A DNA stretch of 64,000 nucleotides, taken from the NCBI GenBank assembly GCA_016946835.1, contig JACVTC010000001.1:3596001-3660000 (forward strand), written 5' to 3'. Source of the DNA: Neocallimastix lanati (nom. inval.) (taxonomy: Eukaryota; Neocallimastigomycota; Neocallimastigomycetes; Neocallimastigales; Neocallimastigaceae). Shown here one piece after another: positions 11,901-38,895 of this stretch (position 1 is its first letter; every line of letters starts with the position of its first letter). The notes below the pieces were generated by a model. That model worked only from the letters and a program-made list of their open reading frames with translations. It made no database searches and was not told the DNA's origin. A program made the translations under genes and the position numbers.

Positions 11901-14396
11901 CTCTAATGGTACTAAGGGTACAACGTTAAAACTGAAAATACCATTGATATTATTAATTTTATTTCTCACATATAAATATTTACTATTAGCATCTACTAGC
12001 AACTTATAATCCGCTTGTGTTTTTAAATTAATAATTATATCAAAAATAGGATCACCGTTATCCACGACTCTAAATTCAGTATTAATTTTTAATGTTCCAA
12101 TTTGTACTTCAAGTTGAACTATTTCATAAACCTTTTCTTCAACATCAGATAAAGCTTGATGTACTCTGCCAGAGGTAGTTCTTACAACAGTATAATTTTT
12201 GATGAATTTTGTGAGGAATTTCCTAGTTACTAAATTCGCGTTACTACCACCATCAATTAAAATAGCGGCAGGATAACCATCAACGGAACCACTGACCACA
12301 GCAATATCGTGTTCCTGGACTTCCCTAGTACAGTAGCAATGTGTCGGATTGTTGACAATCTCAAAATTTTCGATGTCATCGTAACATTCCGCATAGCCTA
12401 TGATTGTTTCCTCTTCTGTTTTCAATTTTTTGAAACTTCTGTTAACATCGGCACGCAAGGCACTACTAATTCCTAATAACTGAGCCAAATTAATATTAGC
12501 TGGGGTATTTCTCAATTCTTCCACAATATCGTATGGTTCAACACCCTCTAACAATTGAATTATTTGACCAACTCTGGTAGCTTTGTCCTTCGTTTTATCT
12601 CTTTCTTTATCATTGGTAGGGTTCATTCTATTTCCAATTCCAATTTTATTTAGATTATTAACTTTACTATTTTTACCAATTTCTTCATTTTGAGTGTTCA
12701 AGTTATCCGTTTTATTTTTATTATTGTTCTCTACATCCAAGTCAACTTTATTCATAATATCCAAATCTGCTTTATCCACAATATCCAAACTATTATTCCT
12801 TATTTTCTTACCTATACTTTCAAAATCATTATCGTTCAATACCTTCGTTTTGTTAATATTTAGTTTATCTAAATTTCCATCATTAATACTTTCCAATGTA
12901 TTATTATCCACATTTTCGTTGTCATGTTTATTAGTTATATCATGATTAAAATTTTTAGTATTATTAATATTGTAATTAATTTTTGGTTTATTCTTAAGGG
13001 GTAACTCTACAATATTTCTATTTCTTAAATTATATTTTATTTTAGGTGAATTATTTATTGTATTATAATACATTTTATTAGTATAATCATTTTCGCTTAA
13101 TTCTTCATTATTAATTTTTCTTTTTGTTTTTGGTAGTAAGGATGAATATTTTTCATCTCTACTACGTTTTGCAGCAGCAATAATATTTTTGTAATTATCA
13201 TTCCATGAGGTAGCTGCAATTATACTAGGGTTGGCATTTTGATTAAAGGAAGTTAGCCTTCTTCCATTATCTAGTTTTTTTTGAGAATATAAGGAATTAA
13301 TATAATTTTCATAATTTGGATCATTTTGGAATCTATCAAAAGCAACGCAATCTTTTAAAACATGATCCGGTTGATGACAGAAATAACAGGTTTTAATTTT
13401 TAAATTTTTCATTTGATTAGTTAAATCGTCTATAACATCAGAATTATTATTATAATTATTTGTATTGTGATTCATATTACGATTATTGTTATTACTATTA
13501 TTATAATTATTACCATTGTTATAATTATTATTAAAATTATTGTTACCAAGATTATTGTTATTATTAAAACTATTAAAATTTGGGTTTCTAAAATTTCTCA
13601 AAACGCTAGAATTCATTCTAGATGATGAATTTAATGATACATTATTAAATCTTCTTATTCTATTAAAATTTCCTGAATTGTTAAATGTATTAAAATTATT
13701 ATTAAATGGAGTGAAATTTGAATTATTATTATATTGATCAATGAAAGCATTATTAAGATTTGATCTACCAGGTTGGGAAAAATTATTTCTTCTATTATAA
13801 TTATTGATATTACCATAAGGACCCCACATTTCTTGGTTTCCTTGAGATTGAGTTAATATATTTTCATATTTCTCAGCTAATTTACAGGCAGTTTCAAGGT
13901 CAGGAGCTTCAGCCATGGCGATTCTTTCATAAATTCTACTACGAGGTCTCAAGGCATTTTCATAGTCGATCACTGAGAAGGAAGATTGGTCTGCGGAATC
14001 TAATTGATCATATAACTCTAAGAATCTAGTATTAAAGTCGTAAATACTTTCATTTGGATTGATCATAATTTTCTTAATTTGTCTTAATTTGTCTTCTTTC
14101 AGATTTTCTCTCCAATATTTCTTTTTAATTAGGTATACACATTCATCTAGTGTTAGAATCCGATTCAACTTGACTTGTTCCATATGAAGTACACGAACTA
14201 TATCATCCTCACAGGATGCAATGATATAACTGAATTTTCCTGCATCCGTTACAATACGTTCCCTTCTAAACCAGTCAGTAATACGAAACTTCCAAATTTC
14301 TGCATCTTTATGAACACCTCCAATCCTTGGTAGAGTTCTAGTATCGACATCATCGTTATCCACTAGAGTTGTCGAAGTAGTAGGTGAACTTGACAT
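8991..14396 (-). CDS. Gag-Pol polyprotein of the Ty3/Gypsy retrotransposon
   Basis: One 1801-codon frame. Gag occupies about residues 1-330, with asparagine-rich tracts at 197-320 and a CCHC zinc knuckle at 337-350 (C-x2-C-x4-H-x4-C). A protease-like segment follows with LIDGGSNANL at 713-722, then RT with LDLFSGYHQIP near 1013 and the catalytic YLDD at 1077-1080. RNase H carries TDAS (D1226), an E at 1266-1268 and TDHQ (D1295). Integrase has an HHCC zinc site (H1464, H1468, C1498, C1501), the catalytic triad D1530, D1589, E1625 with 35 residues between the last two, and a GPY motif near 1764. This is the Gypsy order PR-RT-RH-IN. Gag and Pol share one frame, so no frameshift is needed. The protease motif is DGGS rather than the usual D-T/S-G. 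The start is the first ATG after the leader. There is no chromodomain after the GPY motif. Confidence 0.96.
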   Translation of the reverse strand: MSSSPTTSTTLVDNDDVDTRTLPRIGGVHKDAEIWKFRITDWFRRERIVTDAGKFSYIIASCEDDIVRVLHMEQVKLNRILTLDECVYLIKKKYWRENLKEDKLRQIKKIMINPNESIYDFNTRFLELYDQLDSADQSSFSVIDYENALRPRSRIYERIAMAEAPDLETACKLAEKYENILTQSQGNQEMWGPYGNINNYNRRNNFSQPGRSNLNNAFIDQYNNNSNFTPFNNNFNTFNNSGNFNRIRRFNNVSLNSSSRMNSSVLRNFRNPNFNSFNNNNNLGNNNFNNNYNNGNNYNNSNNNNRNMNHNTNNYNNNSDVIDDLTNQMKNLKIKTCYFCHQPDHVLKDCVAFDRFQNDPNYENYINSLYSQKKLDNGRRLTSFNQNANPSIIAATSWNDNYKNIIAAAKRSRDEKYSSLLPKTKRKINNEELSENDYTNKMYYNTINNSPKIKYNLRNRNIVELPLKNKPKINYNINNTKNFNHDITNKHDNENVDNNTLESINDGNLDKLNINKTKVLNDNDFESIGKKIRNNSLDIVDKADLDIMNKVDLDVENNNKNKTDNLNTQNEEIGKNSKVNNLNKIGIGNRMNPTNDKERDKTKDKATRVGQIIQLLEGVEPYDIVEELRNTPANINLAQLLGISSALRADVNRSFKKLKTEEETIIGYAECYDDIENFEIVNNPTHCYCTREVQEHDIAVVSGSVDGYPAAILIDGGSNANLVTRKFLTKFIKNYTVVRTTSGRVHQALSDVEEKVYEIVQLEVQIGTLKINTEFRVVDNGDPIFDIIINLKTQADYKLLVDANSKYLYVRNKINNINGIFSFNVVPLVPLEDVQIFQSQAMFCYIIENPPSTIINNINSINENVDKNKILEVLIDNMDIKDLDFKAEFKKILNSYTDVIAVSSDDLEPSELLPHHIELIAGSKPIKQKAYRISQIQLEALKIELKKLIDKGLIVPSHSPWSSPIVLVPKKNGRWRLCIDYRLLNNITKKDAYAIPIIQEIFDALKDAYIFSTLDLFSGYHQIPMFKDDQELTSFTTKFGNYYFKVMPFGLTNAPATFQREMNRIFFDLINKCVQIYLDDIIVYSPSIEQHLIDLTNVFEILRNNKLKMNIEKCHFCVYEVEALGHKISNKGLLPIERKVDAIKNLDIPTNISELRSFLGMVGYYRNFIENYASISEPLRKLLRKNSPFIWTKEQTISFDNMKNSLCNAPILCYPRFDKPFIIRTDASYLGIGGVLLQLYEDKIEHPVFYISRSLSKSEHNYSITELEGTAAYYCINKFKPYILGNPFRTILYTDHQPLVPIIKNNEPNTSKHARWCLLFSQLQVDVVYQPGRANILADALSRIKRKDIITTNALVNDNNSNTEGNVKENNENNIDDEGNRSENGGNGIVDNNNIIINNNNEEDTPREFIDEIENEKYISEFMKKFLTERIITINDKTYIKDRGKLRLVIDDYLEKIKIIGMAHRIGHEGLQKTYDRIKQNFYWKNMILDIKKYISICKICQLNRSEPSPNLVEQFRTPVEAPFVRLGLDIIGPLKTTSKGNKYIIVCVDYFTLWVEAEASQTITSQDVITFLINVFSRHGLPQIINMDNGTQLNSDFTKIFLDLYGVYIHFVVRYHPASNGLVENRNREIGKQLRNFAGKNNDWDTLLPLALWAIRTSKSSVSGYSSFELLYGREDILPNEINILCSLGESIEQPIEELLLERLIEHTKWIKDAANKKFGTINYWKTRREAKKSMEKIHEYKIGDKVKIRMFQRHKLDPYYIGPYTIKEITWNTVKLQEDKTGIILKRNVHIKNILPYRE

Positions 14397-14603
14397 TTTA
14401 AGAAAATTCCAAATAATGAGTAGTATATATATATAAATACAATAATATATAGTCTTATTAACTAATAAAACGCGTTCAATAATTTATAAAAATTAAATAT
14501 ATATTTTATCACTATTAAAAATTTTTACTATTTATTTTTGTTACTAAGTATTATTATCAATATTAATATTATTATAATTATTATTTATTATTATTACATA
14601 TAT

Positions 14604-14654
<51 letters not shown>

Positions 14655-14701
14655 ACTTATTAATTAATTTACTAATTAATACTATTTATTATTATTATTA
14701 T

Positions 14702-14736
<35 letters not shown>

Positions 14737-14928
14737 AACTAATAGTTAATAATTAAAGGCTTATTCGTTTTTATACTGGTTCAAACTCCCAGTTATCTTT
14801 AATTACAAATAAAATATTACAATTAATTAACTAACTTATCACTATTAACTAAATCTAAATAGTAATTAAAGACTTATTCGTTTTTATCCTGGTCCAAATT
14901 CCCAGCTGCCTTTAATTAATAAGAATAA

Positions 14929-14979
<51 letters not shown>

Positions 14980-15118
14980 TTTTTTTTGACGCGTAATTAT
15001 TAATTTTCAACTAATATTTTATTTAAACTTAATAAATTAACACACGAAAATAATTATAATAAAAATATATCTCTTAATAAAACACTTATAAAAATAATAC
15101 AACTATATTATTGCACAT
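14397..15118 (-). other. 5' leader of the Gypsy element with a duplicated hairpin-like motif
   Basis: Untranslated leader between the primer-binding site and the gag ATG, rich in poly-T and TA tracts. Two related segments of about 55 bp lie at about 14752-14804 and 14862-14917. Each is bounded by AATTAAAG and CTTTAATT and contains TTATTCGTTTTTAT followed by a short stem (ACTGG...CCAGT in one, CTGG...CCAG in the other). This could be a structured packaging or dimerisation element; that role is inference. Confidence 0.6.
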
Positions 15119-15135
15119 CCCCGATATCTCCACCA
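15119..15135 (-). promoter_or_regulatory. Primer-binding site of the Gypsy element
   Basis: The plus strand reads CCCCGATATCTCCACCA, which has the form of a tRNA 3' end (T-stem and acceptor strand, discriminator A, then CCA). On the element's strand this is a PBS beginning TGG, five bases inside the 5' LTR. I cannot say which tRNA it belongs to without the host tRNA set. Confidence 0.8.
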
Positions 15136-15140
15136 ATTTT

Positions 15141-15524
15141 TGATATGCGGGACTTTTATGTACAATAATTTATAAGCAGTGGGTTTTAAATAATGGTAGT
15201 TTAGTAAATTTTATTAATAAAATTATAATATTCGTACAATTAAATAATAATTCTAATTCCTAAAATTTTACAAGAGAGTTCTCTATTTCTAATATAAATA
15301 ATTTAATTTATAAGAAATAGGTAATATATTAAATATATATTCTAATATATAGAACTATATAAATTTTATATGAAATAAAGTATTATAATTATTATTATAA
15401 TTATAATAATATATATTGAAATAAAATAAAATAAAATAATTATTATCAAAAAGATATAAATTTAATATTTAATAATTATTATTAAATATACAAATATGTT
15501 ACTACACATATTTGTTTTAGATCA
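15141..15524 (-). repeat. 5' LTR of the Gypsy element
   Basis: 384 bp, identical by eye to 8205-8588, and followed by the target duplication TGGA at 15525-15528. The element's promoter should lie here; no clear TATA box can be chosen in such AT-rich sequence. Confidence 0.95.
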
Positions 15525-15528
15525 TGGA

Positions 15529-15700
15529 TAAAGCATGAATATGCAAACCAAGAAGTTCTAAAAAACTTAACAATATCTTACTTTATTAAAAATTGCTTTT
15601 ATTAACCTACAATGAGTTATTAATTCATAAATGATATTGAAATTCCATCAGGACCGCTAGCTTTAAAGTTTAAGGGTAGATAAAGAAACATAAAATAATA
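15529..15700 (-). pseudogene. LINE (non-LTR retrotransposon) reverse-transcriptase remnant
   Basis: Minus-strand translation around 15625-15690 gives PLNFKASGPDGISISFMN. K-A-x-G-P-D-G-I is the hallmark of the first conserved block of non-LTR reverse transcriptases. Stop codons follow at once. The Gypsy element inserted into or beside this remnant. The rest of the RT is not recognisable. Confidence 0.55.
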
Positions 15701-15714
15701 TATATTCATTTATT

Positions 15715-15758
<44 letters not shown>

Positions 15759-15858
15759 CATAATTTAAAATAGATGAATTGAAAAAAAATAAATAAAAAA
15801 AAGAAAAATAAAAAAATAAGAATAAAGGATCTTTCCTTATTTTACTTCTATATAGATT

Positions 15859-15911
<53 letters not shown>

Positions 15912-16500
15912 ACATTGATGAAATTTAATGATTTTGATCTAATATGAGAAATAATTGAATATTCAAATTTCAAATGGCTAAATGATCGATCACCTTCACT
16001 ACATCATAGACGATATTTCGGAATATAATTTTATTTTTAGCTTAATAGTATTACTAGATTAATTAACTTAATCTAAAATAATAATAATAATTAATAATAA
16101 AAAAAAAAAATTTAAAAAAATAAAAAATATTAAAAATAAAAAAATAAAAAATAATAATAATATAATAATAAAAAATAATAAGAAAATAAAAATAGACATT
16201 AAATGAACTGGAATAATTTTTATTTATATATTTATTTTGAATTTTTTAATTATAATATTTAATTTCAAATTTATTTTATTTTATTTATTTTATTTGTTAT
16301 TTTAAATGAATTTTTTTATTAAAAAAAAAAAAAAATTATAAAAATATAAAAAAAAAAATAAACTAAAACAAATAGTTTTTTATATTTTAATATTATTATC
16401 ATGATATACTTTTTTTTTTTTTTTTTTTTTTTTTTGAAACTTACTTTATTTATTATTTTTTATTTATTTATTTATTATTTGTTTTTTTTATAAAATGAAA

Positions 16501-16537
<37 letters not shown>

Positions 16538-16937
16538 ATTAGAAGATTTTTTTTTAATATATTGATTTTTTTTAAATAAATAGAAGATTTTTTTTTTTAT
16601 AAAAAGAAGATTTTGTTTTTTTTAATAAAAATACCAGATTTTTTTTTATAATAAGAAGATTTTGTTTTTTTTAAAAAAAATACCAGATTTTTTTTTTTTT
16701 TTTTTTTTTTTTAATTTGAAAATTTTTAATATTTTTTTATTTTTTTTAAATTTTTATAATTATAATATGAAAAATATTCAGAAATTAATGTTTGTTTCTA
16801 TTAATTATAAATAATCAAAATTTATATTCTTATATAACATAAATAAATATTTAAATCATTTATTCAGATTTTTACTTCATTTATTTTTTGCTTTGTTATA
16901 TATTTTTTTCTTCATTTATATATATATATATTTGTTT
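15701..16937. other. Low-complexity spacer with a short imperfect tandem repeat
   Basis: Very long poly-T and poly-A tracts (15717-15758 and 15861-15909). An array of imperfect units of about 30-60 bp at 16540-16710 is built from AGAAGATTTTTTTT and TACCAGATTTTTTTT. No gene is seen. Confidence 0.6.
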
Positions 16938-34345
<17,408 letters not shown>

Positions 34346-34902
34346 ATTCCCTTTAATTTCCTATTAAAACAATTTTATTAAAATATTATCAAAATGTTTT
34401 TATTTAAAATATTAAATATAAATAATAAAAATAAATTATATACATATAATATATATATTTATATATTTAGTACAATCTTTGAATTTTTTTTATTTTTGAC
34501 TTAATAATTATCAATATTATTTATTGAAAATTATTCATAGAATATTTAGAAATTATAAATACTTCATATAATTATTTTTTTGTTTTTAATTTTATGTAAA
34601 AAAAAAAAAATTATGTATATATTATTTATATTTACCAATTAATAATAATTAATTGTTCCTTTTTTTTTTTTTTTTTAGGTTTATTTGATAATTTAATTTA
34701 AAAAAAATAATATATATATATATTTTTATAGTTGGCTTTTCATATGAAAATTATGGGTTAATTATTCATCCATTAAAAAAAAAAAATTTTAAAAAATTAA
34801 AAAAAAAAAAAAAAAAAGAAGTTTCTACTAAACATTTTTTTTAATTATTTTATTTTTATATAAAATATAAATAAAGAATATTCCATGAATCCAATATTGT
34901 TC
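34346..34902. other. Upstream region of the LRR receptor gene
   Basis: AT-rich spacer expected to hold the promoter of the minus-strand receptor gene. Poly-T, poly-A and TA tracts prevent choosing a TATA element. Confidence 0.5.
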
Positions 34903-36275
34903 AGTTAGAAATATTAATATAATTTACATTAAATATTATAAATTAATATAAGTCATGTTTCTTAATATGAATAAAGTATGTATAAGCAACACTATATTAC
35001 TATATAATGTTGATTATACATAAAACATTTGTTATACACCTTTACATATTTTTATATAATAAAGCATTCTTTAAAATATTCTTCATCAGATTAACTGTCT
35101 CATTTGACTCTTCTAATAAGCTAAGTATTACCGATTTAAATGACCAATTAATATTATATTATCTTTATACATTTGAATCAAATATTAATCATACTTATCC
35201 CTTTTTATAATATAATTATAAAACGTTACAATTTATTAATCATAATATCAATAACAATGCATAAAAAAAAAAAAAAAAAATTAAAATAAAAATATAAAAG
35301 AGCCATTTCTAATTAAATAAAATAAAATATAAATATAAAATATAATATAAATGAGCCATTTCTAATTAAATTAAATGAAATATAAATATAAAATAAAAAA
35401 TACATAAAAATAAAGATATTACAAATTTTTAAAATTTTATAAAGCCATATTTAAATGAGCCATCTTCAATTTAAAAACAATATTAAATTATTAAATGTAA
35501 AACTGGCACAATTAATATTAATTAACAAATGTAATAATTTATTAAATATATATATTAGCTAAATTAAATAAAAATAACAAGTATATCCTTATTACATAAT
35601 GTACAAAATTTTAACTAAAAATAATAATCAGTTCTTATAATAAAATTAAAAAATTATAAATCGGCTCATATAATAAAAATATATAAAATAATAAAGTGGA
35701 TAACATAATAAAAAGAATAATAGCAGGCTCATATAATTAAATGTACTAGTTTATTTTTTATACTAAACAAGAATAAAGGCTCAATATATGCAAAAAAAGT
35801 AATTGAGGTTACGTAAAGTCAAAATTAAATTTGTTCGTTGGTTTAATCAAACTTTTAAACAAAAAGTCAATGGATTCTTTTAGAGAAAATTTATTATTCA
35901 AGTTTGATTGATTTATTTAATAAAAAATAAAAAATAGATAGTTAATACTTTTTTTAAAAAAAATATAATAAAAATATTATAAATTAACAATTATTTTATA
36001 ATTATATATTTATAAATAAATAAATAAATAAATAAAAATATGCTTTAAATTCTTTTTAAATCTAAAGAAGTATATTCTAGATTTAGAGGGGGAATGTTAG
36101 AAATATAAATATAATTTACATTAAATAATGTGAATTAATATAGTCACGTTGATTTATATGTATAATGTATGTATAAGCCACAGTATATAATGTTGACAAA
36201 ACATAAAACATTGTTATGACACTTTTACATATTTTTATATAATAAAATATTCTTTAACATATTCTTCAACATATT
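34903..36275 (+). mobile_element. Non-autonomous Copia-type LTR element
   Basis: Two related LTRs (about 34903-35088 and 36095-36270) share GTTAGAAATAT, ATAATTTACATTAAAT, ATGTATAAGC(C/A)ACA and TTTACATATTTTTATATAAT. The right LTR is preceded by the purine tract AGAGGGGGAA. The left is followed by GATTAACTGTCTCATTTGAC, which matches the primer-binding site of the element at 50665 apart from two bases. The 1-kb interior has no coding capacity and holds repeated GAGCCAT words near 35300, 35350 and 35456. LTR divergence is considerable, so this is an old copy. Confidence 0.65.
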
Positions 36276-36334
36276 CTAATATCTATTAATTTATATTGAA
36301 TTTAGATTATTCTATTATTTAATATTAAATTATA

Positions 36335-36659
36335 TATTTAATTGGTGTAAAAACTTTTAATTTGACCATATTTTGGAGTTCATTATTGATTGCTTTGAAC
36401 CACTCTTCTTTACCCCTATAATTGTAAATATCTTGATAATTGGTTGGTTGTTTGATTAAATGATATTTTTAATTATTTTTTAATATTGTCATTGCATATT
36501 ACTATGATCTTCATATATATAATTTGGAGAATCTTTATAAGGTCTCTTTTGTTGAACTATAATATATTGATGGTGGTTTATTGTTATTTGTGATATTCGT
36601 CTTATCTGTTATTGGATTTAAGTTTTTTATTATTGGAAGTATAGGATACTATGTTATGT

Positions 36660-36660
<1 letters not shown>
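36335..36660 (-). pseudogene. Ty1/Copia reverse-transcriptase remnant
   Basis: Minus-strand translation contains QPTNYQDIYNYRGKEEW followed by FKAINNELQNMVKLKVFTPI. This matches the start of the Copia RT domain, where a Trp and A-I-x-x-E-L-x-x-M precede the first strand. Upstream sequence (NNKPPSIYY) is broken by stops. Its orientation is opposite to the LTR element immediately to its left, so it comes from a different insertion. Confidence 0.7.
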
Positions 36661-36693
<33 letters not shown>

Positions 36694-37202
36694 AAAATAA
36701 ATTGATTTTTAAATTATGATAAAAACTTCTCATTATGTCAAATTAAGGAAAATTAATAAAACTGATCAAAATAATCAAGATTGCAAAATTAAAGAAACGC
36801 GTAAAATATAAAACAGTCGATAAAAGGAAGCTATTGCAAGTTAAATAAAACTCCAAAATATAAAAATATTAATTTAATTGGGAAAAACACCCTTAAAGAT
36901 ATATAAAAGAAAATTAACTATTTTCATATTAGAGACCCTTAATAGAAATTATAATTTGATATATTAACAATTAAACTCTTGGCTATTAATGGAGGAATCT
37001 ACTATGTGATTGACTATTTCCGCCTCATGAATATACAAAACACAATTTATTAATATATATTTCGAAGATTTAAACAATCATATATTAGAAAATGATTATT
37101 TTTAAACAACAAAACATATTATCTAAAGTGTAATTATTTTAACGAGTATTTATACATATCAAACGCATATATATAAATAGTAAAATATTAAATACTTAGT
37201 TG
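36661..37202. other. Transposon-derived spacer, unidentified
   Basis: Begins with a poly-A tract, then mixed-composition sequence without an open frame or recognised motif. It probably belongs to decayed Copia-type elements, because it sits between Copia RT sequence and another purine-tract/LTR junction. Confidence 0.35.
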
Positions 37203-38120
37203 TTGGGGGAAATTATTAGATTATAAATATACTTAAGAAATTATTTTAGATATATTTGAATTGAATTAAATAATTAATATAATGTAAAAATATTTTATTA
37301 ATGTAAAATTAAAGATTAATTAAAAATAGAAATATATAATAGAATCTAGTGTTTCGTAATGTGGCGTATTTTCGTATGTGGCTTTCTTTTTTTTAATAAT
37401 TAAATAAATAATATATATTCTTTTTTTTATATATATAATTTATTAAAAAAGATTATAAAATATTATTTTTTTTTATAAAAAATTATTTTTATAATTGAAT
37501 ATTAATAGAATATATTATTATTACTTTTGAAATTGTTATTTAATAATATTTAATTGAAAAATATATTATTATTTCTTTTGAAATAATAATTATTTATATA
37601 TTTATTTATGATTGTAGAGTATATCTTAAAAATGTATGGCTTTATTTTAAAAATATTATAAGCCATATTGCGAAATGCACTATTGTGAAATGCATGATCC
37701 CCATATAATAGTTTAATAATATCAAGTTAATATTAAAAAATAGGATAATTTTATATACACATATTCACCAGTTAACCAATTTATTCATTATAGAATAACT
37801 AGGTTTAAAGAGGAATGCTAGAATATATGAAATGTATAAAAAATAAGCTTCAAATGTATTGAAACATATTGTAATATAAATGTATAAGCCACAATTAACT
37901 AATATAACAATTTAGAATAAATAAGTGACTGTAACTCTTTATCATAAAATATATTAATAAAATTAACATAATTATAAACCATAAATTCATGACTTTTAAC
38001 AGTTTTTGATCGATATTCTATTCATATCGATTATCAAATAAATAAAGTAAAACTAATTAGTTACTACTCTAAATAGTTAATACAAATTTCTATACACTTT
38101 ATAGTGACGTGACTCAAGTT
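37203..38120 (+). repeat. Copia-family LTR fragments, two junctions
   Basis: GTTGGGGGAAAT at about 37201-37212 followed by TATTAGATTATA, and AAAGAGGAA followed by TGCTAGAATATATG at about 37806-37827, both look like a purine tract next to an LTR start. The second LTR shares ATGTATAAGCCACA with the LTR at 36095. Neither has a recognisable partner or coding interior. The MITE-like repeat at 37346-37697 sits between them. Confidence 0.45.
37346..37697. mobile_element. MITE-like element with double-unit terminal inverted repeats
   Basis: The left end reads TTTCGTAATGTGGC then TTTCGTATGTGGC. The right end, reverse-complemented, reads TTTCACAATAGTGC then TTTCGCAATATGGC, so each end carries two tandem copies of a 13-14-bp unit. 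The interior of about 270 bp is AT-rich and non-coding. No clear target duplication was found. Confidence 0.4.
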
Positions 38121-38648
38121 TAATAAAAAAAAATTTTTTATATAAATTCATTGTTTTATTTAATAATTAACAAGAATATTAATATATTGTATACATTATG
38201 AAAAATACGTATTAAATATAAATATATATATATAATACTAATAAAAAAAAATAATCTTAAAATAAAAAAATATTAAAAATAAAACTTTATAAAAAATAAA
38301 GCTTTATAAAAAAAAAAAAAATTATGGTAATATGATGAAAATAAAGTAAAAATTATAAAATATTAATAATATTATGTTATAATTTAAAATCATTTCTTCA
38401 AAAAATAAAAAAAAAAAAAAAATAATAATAATAAATATATATATATATAATAAAATAAAGTAATAAAGTAATATATGTAAATTAGATAGTGTGATGTCTA
38501 ATAATACTTTTTTAATTATTCATAGAATTAATATTAATATAAATTGAAAAGTTGTAAATTAGACAGTTTTATTTATTTATTTATTTATTTAAATGCATTT
38601 ATTGTCATAAGTTAATATTAATTAATAAAGATTTAGTTCTATTCGTTG

Positions 38649-38685
<37 letters not shown>

Positions 38686-38895
38686 AATGAAAAAAAATTG
38701 TTTTTTATTTATTGTTTATTTCACTTTACCACTTAAAAAAAGTTATAGAATTTCTATATTGTTTTAAATTTTTTATTTTATATAAATATTTGCAATTTTT
38801 TCTTTTTAACCATTTAAAAAGTATATTCTATATTTTATAATCTGAATGGTTAGTATTTTTTTAATTTGAATAATTTGTATTTCATAGAAATATAT
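38121..38895. other. AT-rich spacer, no gene seen
   Basis: Poly-A tracts, TTTA repeats near 38570 and TA tracts. The open frame that begins with a TTG at 38866 is the upstream extension of the gene at 38896. Confidence 0.55.

Larger units (their letters stand above)
8201..15528 (-). mobile_element. Complete Ty3/Gypsy LTR retrotransposon with TGGA target-site duplication
   Basis: The element runs on the minus strand from the LTR at 15141-15524 to the LTR at 8205-8588, 7,320 bp in all. Both LTRs are 384 bp, begin and end TG...CA, and look identical base for base. TGGA occurs at 8201-8204 and 15525-15528, consistent with a 4-bp target duplication. It has a tRNA-type primer-binding site and one uninterrupted gag-pol frame with protease, RT, RNase H and integrase in Gypsy order. 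Identical LTRs and an open frame point to a very recent insertion that may still be able to transpose. It landed in older transposon-derived DNA. The element lacks an envelope-like gene and I see no chromodomain. Confidence 0.95.

Noticed and set aside
14752-14804. GGTTCAAACTCCC as a tRNA B-box and so a tRNA gene
   Set aside because: No acceptor stem, anticodon arm or A-box at the right distance; it is one of two copies of a leader repeat in the Gypsy element.
15706-15915. Open frame with poly-F and poly-K ends
   Set aside because: Made of a poly-A and a poly-T tract; no plausible protein.
35007-35210. 67-codon frame
   Set aside because: Lies across a Copia-type LTR and its primer-binding site; no protein-like feature.
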